From Sophora flavescens (lineage: Eukaryota; Streptophyta; Magnoliopsida; Fabales; Fabaceae), in the NCBI GenBank assembly GCA_030762895.1, contig CM061062.1, positions 138,801,104-138,865,103 on the forward strand: a DNA stretch of 64,000 nucleotides, given 5' to 3'. The notes beneath the pieces are model-generated. The model did no database searches, was not told where the DNA came from, and saw nothing but the letters and a program-made list of their open reading frames with translations. Position 1 is the first letter of the stretch. Every line of letters starts with the position of its first letter. The position numbers were made by a program, and so were the translations under genes. Of the stretch, positions 1-11,200 are shown piece by piece.

Positions 1-754
1 TAATTCCGGCACGGGTAAGAAATAACAGACTCATGATGTTAACATCACCAACAGGCAACTAAATTATGAAAAGAATAGATTTCATACTTCGCAGGTAAAA
101 CATTTTCCATGACATCCAACTCTTCTGGCTGTAAGAGAAGGGGAAGGGGAGGGGGGAGGGGAAAAGGAAGAGGGGTGGGTATGGGGAGGTGGTAAAGGAA
201 GGGGTAAAAATGAAAGATCAGTCTCTACTTTACTTGCTACACTCAATCAGAATTGCTCCGGGTGTGGGTGAGGGAGTTACTTGCTCCCTCACCCTAGAAG
301 TCACCTTCATTTTAACCCCAAAAATAATTTTTTTTCTGCTTTTGATTATTTCGAAAAACAAAAACAAACACACTAAAAATTTAAAAAAAATGATTTTATG
401 ATTAAAAATATGATTTTTTTTAATAAAATAAGTAATAACAAATGGGCTCATAATTTAAAGGTACAAACCTTTTAAATTTAGAGTTATGCTATTTGGTACG
501 ATATCTCACTGTACGAATTTGACGAATTGGATTATTTAAAAAAAAAAACCTTTTACCCTCACCCAACACGTGCTCACACAAAAGCTGCAAATGTTAACCG
601 CAACCATGGCAGAGCATGGAAAACTAACCTTATAGTTTAGGTGATTGTATTTGGTTGATTTTGATTGGTTGAGTTGTGGTTTGTTGAAGGATAAAGACGT
701 GTGCCTTGTACGTGTGTCGCCGTTTCCGGATTCATGTCAAAGTTTTAATCGAAA
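1..754. other. No gene seen; AT-rich intergenic or old repeat DNA
   Basis: I see no coding region here. The two overlapping open frames at 189-451 lie on opposite strands, lack any family motif and run through low-complexity sequence. The only distinct feature is the purine tract listed separately. Confidence 0.6.
132..205 (+). repeat. Purine-only G-rich tract with G-quadruplex potential
   Basis: The + strand is almost pure A/G, with at least five runs of four or more G separated by one to a few bases. Such tracts can form G-quadruplexes or triplexes; that is inference only. Confidence 0.7.
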
Positions 755-1521
755 GCTTGAATCTTCAAGAGGTAAGAGGAGATTGCCTAAGGGATTTTTT
801 TGATGGCTACGTGCTACCTGCTTGGTCTGTATATTTATCTGTGGTTGTGGTGTTTTTGCTTAACTGGTTATAAGTTGTGTTATTTATATCTGTGTTTATT
901 TATCTGCGGTTTAGTGTTTACTTGCAGTTAAATATTATAATGTTGTGATGCATGATCTGCCTGGGAATATTATTATGATGTTGTCATTGATTGTTGTTTG
1001 AGAAGCCTGACAGTGGTCAGTGCCCAATCAATTAATCAGATAAAAACTTTAAGAAGCTTTAAAAAATTATATTCAATGTTTAATGGAGAAATATTGGAAT
1101 ATAATATTGGTAGAAAATTTTATTGTTGTGTTAACGTTGAAATTTACGAATAGTCGTAAACCATTTTGAGCTTCGACAAAAGAAGAATGAGCACAAAGAA
1201 AAATAACGAGAACAAAATGTTTTATATGCATGCATTGGCAGACGTGCCCACGTCCTATGTCTGATATCTTAATGATAGGGTATTCGGGCTACGTTGTTAT
1301 GTCTGATACCTTAAATGATAGGGTATTCGAGCTACGTTGTTATGTGTGATGCCTTAATGATAGGGTATTCATGCCACGTCCTATGTCTGATATCTTAATA
1401 GGGTATTCGGGCTACGTTGTTATGTATGGTGCTGAATGGTATTCCATGCCACGTTGTGCCTAATATACCTGGCAATTGAGCATGATCAACTCATTTACAC
1501 GGTGTTAGGATCTCCGGAGAT
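755..1521 (+). mobile_element. LTR fragment of the long-LTR Gypsy family (+ orientation)
   Basis: This is a rearranged piece of the LTR family found complete at 39991-43973 in the opposite orientation. Shared landmarks in the same order are 'CTTCAAGAGGTAAG' near 768, 'CTGACAGTGGTCAGTG' near 1006, the block around 'TGCATTGGCAGACGTG' near 1230, a 42-43 bp minisatellite (1250-1450) and 'GGATCTCCGGAGAT' at 1508-1521. It is about 0.77 kb against about 1.6 kb for the same interval in the longer copy, so it carries internal deletions. It ends where the probable Copia-type LTR begins. Confidence 0.75.
1250..1450 (+). repeat. 42-43 bp minisatellite inside LTR fragment
   Basis: There are four imperfect units, each containing 'GATAGGGTATTC' (or the shorter 'ATAGGGTATTC'), followed by 'GGCTACGTTGTTATG' or a variant. 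The same minisatellite, inverted, is at 40663-40865. Confidence 0.85.
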
Positions 1522-2726
1522 ACCCTCTCTTAATCACACTAATTTACAGAAAGAATTGAGTAGAAGAAAGACTCTAAAAGTCTGATTATACAAATTGAAA
1601 TTGTAAGAAATATCACACTTTTGTCTCAAAGATGAAGCACTTATGGAACCTTTGGAATATTTTGAATTTTCACTTTCAGAATGTGTAAGGTGTTGAAAAG
1701 TGTTGATATAAAGTCCTTTTATAAGTTTTTGAAGATTTTGATCCGTGGGTCTTATCACAAAACTTGATACAAGTGATTACAAATTAGTTTGAAAAGTTGT
1801 AACAGAATAGTCTGTGTACTACATCTGTGTATTCAAATTTTTCAGACATTTTCAAAGCTTGTACACAGATTAGATATTTTGTACATCTGTGTATTAAACA
1901 AAGTTTTCACCTTTTTCAAACGTATACACAGATTAGCTTCTTTTGTACACATGTGTATTTCTTTCGTTGTGCTTTAATACACACGAGTATACCTTGCATA
2001 CACAGATGTATAATAGAACATCAACCCAGAATGTTCAATACACATGTGTATCATTTTTGTACATCTGTGTATTGTCATATTTTTCAAAACAATACACTGA
2101 TACACATGTGTACAACGCATGTGTACGAATTTTAGTTCCAAACCCAAGAGCTCACTTTTGTGTACACAGGTGTACAACACATGTGTACATCCTTTCAACT
2201 TTGAACCCGAGAGCTTACTTTTGTGTACACAGGTGTACAACACATGTGTACAGGCAAATTTTCTTTTGTTTTTAAAACCCAACTTTTCATACACATGTGT
2301 AGGATGCCTGTGTACAGAAAGGTTCTTTCTAAAATTTGAAATTTAGCTTTACATACACATGTGTACAACAAACTTTATTTCTTTATCAATTAATCACTTT
2401 TTGAAAAACCTTTCTTTTGAAAAACTATTTTGTTTATCCTTTGTAAAAATTAGTTTCTTCTTAAATTTAAGTGCTTCACCTAATAAATCAAATGTGTTAT
2501 TTTTACAATAGCATCTAAAGTATGAGATCTTCATTGCTTGATGCTTTAGTCCTTGTCCATGGCTTTGTGTCCTTGGTCTTCCATCCTTTAATCCTTGAGT
2601 TTACTTTTTCATGAGTGATCTTGCATACAACTTAACACATAATAAGTATATAGTCAAAAAAAAAACTTATGCAAAATACACTTTGTTTGTCATACATCAA
2701 AACATGACTGAGGGCTTAGTCGTACA
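1522..2726 (-). mobile_element. Probable 3' LTR of a Copia-type element (minus strand)
   Basis: On the minus strand the sequence just to the right reads 'TTTGTCATAATCAAAAAG' then 'TGGGAG' and 'TTTGT'. This resembles the polypurine tract of plant Copia (SIRE-like) elements, which sits just before a 3' LTR starting with TG. That places an LTR from 2726 leftwards. It ends about where the previous LTR fragment stops (1521), so this element probably inserted there. The left end and any target duplication are not clear, and a 5' LTR is not visible in the window. Confidence 0.5.
1812..2370. repeat. Dispersed TACACA/TGTGTA near-palindromes
   Basis: About 18 full or half copies of a 12-14 bp near-palindrome lie irregularly spaced 10-60 bp apart, for example 'GTACACAGGTGTAC', 'ATACACATGTGTAT' and 'GTACATCTGTGTAT'. 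The outer base pair switches between G..C and A..T in some copies. The DNA between copies is not repeated, so this is not a simple satellite. Spurious open frames arise on both strands because of the symmetry. Confidence 0.85.
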
Positions 2727-2741
2727 AACTCCCACTTTTTG
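2727..2741 (-). promoter_or_regulatory. Polypurine tract of Copia-type element
   Basis: On the minus strand it reads 'AAAAAGTGGGAGTTT' directly before a TG that would start the 3' LTR. In LTR elements this is the plus-strand primer site. Confidence 0.5.
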
Positions 2742-3209
2742 ATTATGACAAACCTTACCATACTTAACCTTAGTTATTAAAAATCAAAGTGCAGCTGTTG
2801 AGTAAGCATGGTTCTTGAGTCATTTTCATCCTCCCCTGTCTCATTGATATCTTTCAAAAATCAAGTGTTATCATATCATTATCATGAAAAAGTCATCTTA
2901 CATTTATTATTAGTTCAAGTATGTCTTTTCAATGCAGTTCATACTTAGATATCAGAGCAAAAAAATTTAGAGCATATGCAAGACAGAATTAATGGTTGTA
3001 TGGAGAATATTGAAATCAAACTGAAAAACAGTCTTGCATTCATTGATAATAAATCATTACAGAGCATATGCAATACATCAAAACAACCAAAACACTGAAA
3101 TCAAAAACAGGAATTACAGAACTCAAAATGCAAGACAACATTATACTCAAAACAGTGAAATCTAGGCCTAACCAACTAGACACCTAAGGACACTTAGTCT
3201 AAACTGAGA

Positions 3210-3794
3210 CTAGATAAAAGCATCTTGCCCATGTCCTTCATAATTTTCAGCATCTTGTGCTGCATCTCTTGCCATATTGACTACATCATCAAAAATAACA
3301 TCATCCATTGGGGGTCCTTGTATGGCAATTCCTAAATGTTGGTGTAAAGTGGCCATTTGGCCTTCCACAGCATTGAACCTTTCCTATAAATGATCTATTG
3401 TTTGCATAACAGTTTGGTGATTCTCAGTGTGCTTCTTGTCAAGGTCCTGAATCTTCTGTAGAAGCTTATCTAGCTTTTCATTCAGAAATTGATCATCAGT
3501 AACTTTTCGCCTTCTGATTGATGGCTCAGCGGCAGCAGGAATCGCATACCTTTTCCAGACATTATCAGCATAGATCAAACTCATTTGTTTGATAGTTGCA
3601 TCACCAAACCTCTTGTTACATGCCTTGCTAGGTGCCTCTCTTCTCCATCCAATGAAACACCAAATTTCTTGAGAAGTTTGACAACCAAACCAGCATAAGG
3701 CAGTCTTTTGATATGTATTGAAACATAGGATAAGCAAGATATCACAGTACACATTATTGAGTCGCATGACAATTTTTTGTCTTGTAAACAGCAC
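3210..3794 (-). pseudogene. C-terminal remnant of a retroelement-encoded protein
   Basis: The minus-strand frame from 3794 runs 136 codons to an in-frame TAG at about 3384. It then stays open, with similarly polar coiled-coil-like sequence, to a TAG at 3210-3212. It contains a charged heptad-like stretch (KLDKLLQKIQDLDKKH) and then 'HLGIAIQGPP' and an acidic tail. The composition resembles the C-terminal half of legume 'putative plant transposon protein' (Transposase_32-type) ORFs carried by LTR elements; this is recognition, not proof. The in-frame TAG stands where glutamine would read through smoothly. Its neighbour on the left is the probable 3' LTR, which fits a coding part of the same minus-strand element. 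Confidence 0.45.
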
Positions 3795-3832
3795 AAATAC
3801 AATAATATTAAATCAACTGTCATACCCTTTTG

Positions 3833-4084
3833 ATATATATTGTTATATATTGATATAGTGTGTGTATATAGATATAAAATAAAATATTACTTAATTATTT
3901 AATTTAATATATCTTTATCTTTATTAAAAAAGGAAGGTGGTGATTGGGGCATAACTGTAAAATCACTTGGATGGTTGTAATAAGAAGATAGTGGTTACGG
4001 CAAATATGTAAACACATAAGTGTCAATATATTGTTATATATTGATATAGTGTGTATATAGATATAAAATAAAATATTACTTAAT

Positions 4085-4138
<54 letters not shown>

Positions 4139-4210
4139 TTATCTTTATCTTTATTATTAAAAGGAAGGTGGTGACTGAGGCAAATCTGTAAAATCACTTG
4201 GTTGGTTTTT
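3833..4210. repeat. Direct repeat of about 195 bp
   Basis: 'TTGATATAGTGTG' followed by 'TATATAGATATAAAATAAAA' occurs near 3850 and again near 4042. Each copy is followed by 'AAGGAAGGTGGTGA' and 'AAAATCACTTGG'. The second copy is expanded by the AT run. Confidence 0.8.
4088..4136. repeat. (AT)n microsatellite
   Basis: Uninterrupted AT dinucleotides for about 49 bp, inside the second copy of the 195-bp direct repeat. Confidence 0.95.
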
Positions 4211-5032
4211 AGGGATAATTACGGGTAACATTAACTCTCTAACGTTCACTGTGCTTGGTATACCGAAAGTTATCTTCTCTTATTTATCTGTGAAATAAAG
4301 TCTTTGAATAAGTCTCTTTCTGAAACTCTATGAACCACGACTGAAGCGCCATTTTCCATTCAAGCACTTATTCAAGCATCCCTCGGGGTTTTTTTTTAAC
4401 TCTCCAATTTGGGATAATTTTGCCCATTGGAGCCTCACCAAGGCTTCACGTGATCATAGGTAAATCAGGTTGTGGCATAAAATCATATTATGTGAATAGA
4501 GAATCATTACTGACCAATGCATTATGGTACGAACGTAGTACCGCTGTTTTTATTTTTTTTATTTTATCAGCCCATGTTTCCCCACTTTTGGTGATGAGAT
4601 TATTCATCTATATTTGCATAATATCCGAAAAGTTTGTAGTTTTTATTTTATTTTATTTTGTTGAAGTAAAGTTTGTAGGTTTACATGTTTGTTTTTTTTG
4701 ACGCATCATAATGTTATATGTACTTTTAAAGTTTTCTTTTTAACAATATAATTATGTACTTTTAAATCTACATATTTACATGTATAATTATCATTTCAAG
4801 TTTGTAGGTTGAAAATCTTACATGTCAGTTCCGCATTTTTTTTAAATGAATAATACACTACCTATTTCAATTACCACGACCCTTATAAAAACAAAACTAA
4901 AGAGACACTTATTAATTTGGTTTTCAAGAGGTATAAAGGATATATTAATGTAAAATAACACACATTCCAAATAAGGCATATTCTGATCACAAAGTACTCC
5001 TCGGCAACGAGAGGTAAAAAAACAATGCAATA
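4211..5032. other. No gene seen; AT-rich spacer left of the Helitron array
   Basis: Open frames of 60-93 codons occur on both strands (4420-4701 +; 4842-5080 -). They show no recognisable motif and an AT-rich composition, so I do not call them genes. The segment ends at the A|TC junction where the first Helitron copy starts. Confidence 0.5.
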
Positions 5033-5580
5033 TCTATAATATATACATAAGAGAATGTTAAACGATTTTACATATTGCAATTTTTACACATGTCGCATTC
5101 TAGCAACTCCTCGATGAACAATATACATATGGCGCTCTCACAAATCACCAAACTTCGGCTCCTCAATTTCCTCCAAGTAAATAAGTAAATTTAATATTGT
5201 AACATCAATAATTTTTTATAGCAAATAATTTGCTTAAAAAACCCTCAATCAGCCTTAAATAATGAAGAGGCTGGAATATTTGGTCCTATTTCTAGCTCCA
5301 TTCAAGTGACAGGGTTTACTGTGTGCCACGATAATGAACCTTTGGAAATCATAATTGTTTTCTTCTAATTCTTCTATGTTGTTAGCCACGCCCTTGCTCC
5401 ATTGTGGGCCTTAAAAAATGGGGAAATCAATTGTATAATAATTTTGGTCAGCAAATCAAATGGTTGCAAATAAATTTTTAGCAAATTTGATATTATGGAC
5501 ACCCTTTAATTCCTCCCTTCAATAACGGTCAATGCATTCAACCACAATATTAATCTCGTCCAATTTAGCCACTTAATAAA
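5033..5580 (+). mobile_element. Non-autonomous Helitron copy 1 (internally deleted)
   Basis: It starts 'TCTATAATATATACATAAG' after an A, as Helitrons do (5' TC, inserted in A|T). The unique left flank shows this is a true 5' end. The first 230 bp match the other copies, then the sequence jumps at 5262/5263 to the segment starting 'AAGAGGCTGGAATATTTGG', so about 1.4 kb of the middle is missing. It has no 3' terminus: at 5580/5581 the next copy's 5' end begins. Confidence 0.65.
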
Positions 5581-7549
5581 TCTATAATATATACATAAGA
5601 GAATGTTAAACGATTTTACATATTGCAATTTTTACACATGTGGCATTCTTATGATTCCTCAATGAACAATATACACATGTCACTCTCACAAATCACCAAA
5701 TTTCGGCTCCTCAATTTCCTCCAAGTAAATAAGTAAATTTAATATTGTAACATCAGTCGTTTTTTATAGCAAATAATTTGCTTAAAAAATCCTCAATCAG
5801 CCTTTAATAATGATTATAGCAATAATTCAAAACATGAACCAAAATAACTCCAATAACGGCACTAATTCGAAAGAAAATCCCCCTTGCAAATCATCATATG
5901 TCCATAATAATTTTAATTCTATAATGAATGAAATATCCAAATTTGCTTATTACTCCTAATATGTGTACCAAAATATAATGAATGAAATATCCAAATTTGC
6001 TTATTACTCAAATTATTCAAAATTCAAAATGATGGATGGTAATCAGCATTAACAAGCAATAAAGATTATAAATTTTAGAAAATTATAATTGGTGGACTAT
6101 GAATATTGGATTACTCCTTTTTTCCATTTGTATTTTTTCTGCAGATTATTTCCTTCTAACGCAGTTTGTTCGTGCATCGCCAGTCCTTATGTTCGTGCAT
6201 TGGTAATCCATTTCTTATGTTTCGTTTTATCTCCCCCTCTCTCTTTTTTTTTGTTATTTGTGATGAGGCTGATCATTGGTTGGTTGGTATGTACATGCAG
6301 GGTTATATCCGTGGTTCTTCTACATATTAGAGATGATTTCAATGATGTTGATTGAAAGGCATTGCTACAACTACTCCACAATCTAAAACCACATTCTCAT
6401 ACTCAACGTTAGTGTAATGTGCCATTTGACTCTATCAACTTTCTGAAACTACATTTCTTCATCCTCTTTCTTTTCTTTTCTTTTTTCTCATCTTAAATTC
6501 TAACATTATATCTTTTTCCTTTTCCTTTGCTTAATTAATTCTAACAATATTCCCATCAGAGAAAATTGAGTATAATAAGAAAAAACCAACCGACATGGTA
6601 GATTTATTAGATTTGTTGGATTTTTTGCATTGTTTTTCCTGATATTTCACACCTTCATTTTTTCATGGTTAGCATCATTTTCACAAATTTATTTGATATT
6701 TAAATGTTATTTATGAACTTTTGTAGGATTTAATTTATTGGGGGAGTTTTTCTTTGCGACTAGGATTTTGGAAAGGAATTAGGGAAACGAAGGTTTATTC
6801 TTTCTAATTTATATGTGGATTTATATTTGAGATTTTTCAAAAAAAAAATAAAAAGAATAAAGTGAAAGTTGATCATATAATCTTTCAATCACTATTTATT
6901 TATTTTTTATAAAATGTTTCTTATTTTTCTTAAATTAGAAATGAAGAATCAAATATGAGTATTGTCCTTTGATATAGGGTTCTTGGTAAAGTAACAATTA
7001 GAGCTTTTTCGGATAATTTTTTTTTCTAGATTATATATCACTTTGCACATTTGATGCAAAAACCGGGTTTGCAATTAAAGCAAAATAATAATTGGTTTAT
7101 CAATAAAGGGAAGAGAGACTGAGTATGGGATAGCTTTTAATCAATTACTCACCACTCCAGAATAAGATGAATGGATATATATGGTGATGGGAAATCAACA
7201 ACATGTGTTGCTTTTATTCTTTCAATTATATGAAGAGACTGGAATATTTGGTCCTATTTCTAGCTCCATTCAATTGACAGGGTTTACTGTATGCCATGAT
7301 AATGAACCTTTGGAAATCATAATTGTTTTCTTCTAATTCTTCTATGTTGTTAGCCACGCTCTTGCTCCATTGTGGGTCATAAAAAAATGGGGAAATCAAT
7401 TGTATAATAATTTCGGTCAGCAAATCAAATGGTTTCAAATAAATTTTGAGCAGATTTGATATTATGTACACCATTTAATTCCTCCCTTCATTAACGGTCA
7501 ATGCATTCAACCACAACATTAAGCTCATCCAATTTAGCCACTTAAAAAA
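5581..7549 (+). mobile_element. Helitron copy 2 (1969 bp head-to-tail unit)
   Basis: This is the longest uninterrupted unit before the last copy. It runs from the TC head (5581), through 'TGATTATAGCAATAATTC' (5811) and 'GGTGGACTATGAATATTGG' (6091), to the segment starting 'GAAGAGACTGGAATATTTGG' (7231). It ends at '...CACTTAAAAA', where copy 3 starts. It encodes no Rep/helicase protein. Exon-like pieces are present: a stretch after 'TTTTTTCTGCAG' (6143) ending at GTAATCC (6202), and a stretch near 6560-6630. These look like captured gene fragments, at low certainty. Confidence 0.65.
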
Positions 7550-8036
7550 TCTATAATATATACATGAGAGAATGTTAAACGATTTTACATATTGCAATTT
7601 TTACACGTGTCGCATTCTAATGACTCCTCAATGAACAATATACACATGGCGCTCTCACAAATCACCAAATTTCGGCTCCTCAATTTCCTCCAAGTAAATA
7701 AGTAAATTTAATATTGTAACATCAATCGTTTTTATAGCAAATAATTTACTTAAAAAATCCTCAATCAGCCTTAAACAATGATTATAGCAATAATTCAAAA
7801 CATGAACCAAAATAACTCCAATAACGGCACTAATTCGAAAGAAAATCCCCCTTGCAAATCATTATATGTGCATAATAATTTTAATTCTATAATTATTGAA
7901 ATATCCAAATTTGCTTATTACTACTAATATGTGTATCAAAATATAATGAATGAAATATCCAAATTTGCTTATTACTCAAATTATTCAAAATTCAAAACGA
8001 TGGATGGTAATCAGCATTAACAAGCAATAAAGATTT
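7550..8036 (+). mobile_element. Helitron copy 3, left part (broken by LINE)
   Basis: It has the same TC head and the first ~490 bp of the unit, up to 'CAAGCAATAAAGATT'. There the poly-T of the minus-strand LINE begins. After the LINE the family resumes at 13111 at a later part of the unit, so about 1.2 kb of Helitron is missing at the insertion. Confidence 0.65.
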
Positions 8037-8204
8037 TTTTTTTTTTTAAGTAAAGAGGTATGCAAAAGCATCACAATAAAGACTAACATCCCAACTAGGT
8101 TGGCACCTTAGTCACTATCTATCATTTGCAGCACCCTCAATTTATTAAAAAAAACAAAAACAAACATTACAAAAGCATGGGGGGGCAACACCAAACCCAT
8201 GAAA

Positions 8205-11200
8205 TCACCTAAAACGAAAATTGGGGAGACCAATTCTGTTTTTATGGAAATCATCCCTAATGAAACTAGGAATTAAATCCCACCAAACAAAGCCATTAAT
8301 CAGCAAGCCATGATTGGCAATTCTATCTGCACAAGTATTGCCTTCACGAAAGATGTGGGAGGAACCAAAACACATATCCCTTATAATGGACAGGCAATTT
8401 TTCCATCTATTTCTTATTTTCCAAGGAACCATAGATGGAGAGGAGATCGCAGCTAAAACCATTTGGGAATCACATTCCAGCCATAACGACCATCCTCTTT
8501 TGTGGGCAATTTCAATAGCCAAGATTGCACCCATTAATTCCGCATAAAAAGCAGAATTGACACCAAGATTGGCTGCAAAACAACCAAGGGTAGCAGCACT
8601 ATGATCACGAAAGATGCCACCACAAGCAGAAGGACCCGGGGCACCACTAGCAGCTCCATCAGTGTTGCACTTAACCCAGTAACAAGGAGGAGGATGCCAT
8701 TTTACTTCAGTGATTTGAGGGGCACGATTAAGATGACATCTGACTTTAAACTCTTGCAAAATCCTGATATCCTGAGATGATGCAGATGTTGTACCATTGC
8801 TCAAGCTACCTGCCAGGCTAACCTTTGCAAGGATCAAGTTTTTGGCAACCTGCAAAGGGATGGATCTGTCATCAAATCTTGATTTGTTTCTGCAATGCCA
8901 GATTGCCCAGATGGTACATGATAATGCAGCAATCAAAAGGTCCTTAACTTGAGAGCTCCATTGATGCTCACAAATTGAAAAAACAGTGAGCATTGAAGTT
9001 GTATCAATAGTCAAGTTAAGCATGTTGCTCAGCCAGGACCACAAATTATTTGCGAAGGAACAATGTAAGAACAGATGAGTAGTTGTTTCATAACTACAAC
9101 CACATAAATCACATCTTGAGACAACCATGCAGCCATTGGCCCAAAGATTATCATCAGTAGGCATACGGTTGTGAATGATTCTCCAAACCAAGAAGGAAAT
9201 GGAAGGAGGGACACAATGATCCAAAGAGACTTAGCCCAAGGAACTGTTTGACCATTATTATGGAGGAACCGATATGCATCCTTCGATGTTAGGGACCCCG
9301 ATTCATTCCTACACCACACACGGGTATCTTTACGGGAAAAGATGGAATGCTGATATGCATGAGTTCAAAGAAAGAATAGCGGGGCAATCTTTGTAAAATG
9401 ATGTCTGGAATATTCCAAGAATTATTGAACCAGAAGTCCCTCACCTTTGCTTTTAAAGAAGACTGTAATTGAGCTCTGAAAGCAAGCAGTGAGTTTAAGG
9501 GTTTAGACAACCATAAGTCATTCCAAAAGTTGATATCAGCACCATCACCTAGCATCTAGGCTGCGTTTTCCATAACTACATTCAGATGATGCTTGATTCC
9601 AGTCCATATTGAGGAGGAGATAGAATCTTTGGATCACTTGTGTTTCTCCTCGAAACTCTTGCTCTCGAAATGCAAGCCCACTTGCTCGAGAAGAAGAGAT
9701 GAATTCCCAACACAACTTGAGCATAGAAGACATTTGTTGACAGATCTAAAAGATCTAAGACCAAGACCTCCCTCGGCCCGGGTTTGCGAGACTTTTTTCC
9801 AAGCCACGGTCACAGTTTTTTTGACTTATGTATTGCCAGACCAAATGAAGTTTCTTAGCCAGCAATCAATCGATTTCAGCAAGCAAGAGGGCCATGAGTA
9901 AACCTGAAAACTGTACAACATCATACCAGTAATTACAGACTTAACTAATTGCAGTCTGCCCATAATTGACAACAGACTTCCCTTCCATGAGGCCAGCTTG
10001 GATCTGATCTTATCTGCAATTGACTGTAAATGGGATTTCCTTGGCTTCCCTTTGAACACAGGCAGCCCGAGATAAGTGAAAGGGAACCTGCCAGCAGAAA
10101 ATCCTAAAACATTGGCAATGGAAGACAATCTGTTTGCAGAAATATTACCTGCATAATACTTGGATTTATGAGTGTTAATCAATTGACCAGAAGCCTCACC
10201 ATACTCCTTAAAAGTGGACATTAACAAGGACAAATTCTGGATGGAAGCTCTGCAAAAGATAAGAATATCATCCGCATAAAGGATATGAGAGGGAGGACTA
10301 AGACCTCTTGGGCCAGCCATTGTTTTGAGCTTACCCTCTTGAACCAACTTGCAGATAGCCCTGCTCAATACATCTTCAGCAATGCAAAACAGCAGAGGTG
10401 ACAATGGATCACCCTACCTAACTCCTCTCTTGCAAGTGAAAAAACCAACAGACTTACCATTGATACCAATAGAAAGTTTAGCTGACTTCAGAATAGTTTC
10501 TATCCAATGGCAGAACTTGATATCAAAACCAAAAGAATGAAGTACCTTCAAAAGGAAAGCCCAGTCCATTGTGTCAAAAGCCTTCTTAACATCAATCTTC
10601 AAGGCCAAATTACCACCAAAAGCCCTTTTGTCCATCATATTTACACACTCTGATGCAGTGCAGAGACAATCAGTAATATATCTACCTTGAATAAAGCCCT
10701 TTTGATTATCAGAGACAATCTTTGGTGCAACCTTAGCCAGCCTGTCTGCAAGGACTTTAGTGATGATTTTGAACTGGAAATTAGCCAAGGCAATAGGCCT
10801 AAAATCCTCCACTCTATCTGCACCTTGAGACTTAGGGATTAGAACCAAAAGATTAGAATTGATTTGGCGAAGAACCATTACTGCTCAAAAAACTGAATCA
10901 CTGCTTTACAAACATCATGCTGAACAATCTCCCAGTAATTTTGAAAGAAGAAGCCACCAAAACCATCTGGCCCTGGAGCCCCATTTGCATTTAAAGAAAA
11001 TACAGCATTTTTTACTTCATCAAGGGAAGGCAGATTAGTTAGCATAAGATTATCCTCTCTAGAAACCATCGGGCTAACAATTCTGTCAACTAAGCCATTG
11101 TCAATGCACTGATTTTCAGTACTAAAAAGCTTGGTGTAATAATTCAAAACATGATCCTCTATATCCTTTGCATCAAGCAGAACTTGATCCTCATTTCTAA

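Noticed and set aside
1827..2346. Overlapping open frames on both strands with Cys/His/Tyr-rich peptides
   Set aside because: They are read from the TACACA/TGTGTA palindromes, which give similar codons on both strands; no family motif.
6089..6355. 88-codon + frame starting MVDYEYWITPFF, recurring at 13881 and near 22327
   Set aside because: It recurs because the Helitron unit recurs; length and frame differ among copies and it crosses exon-like borders.
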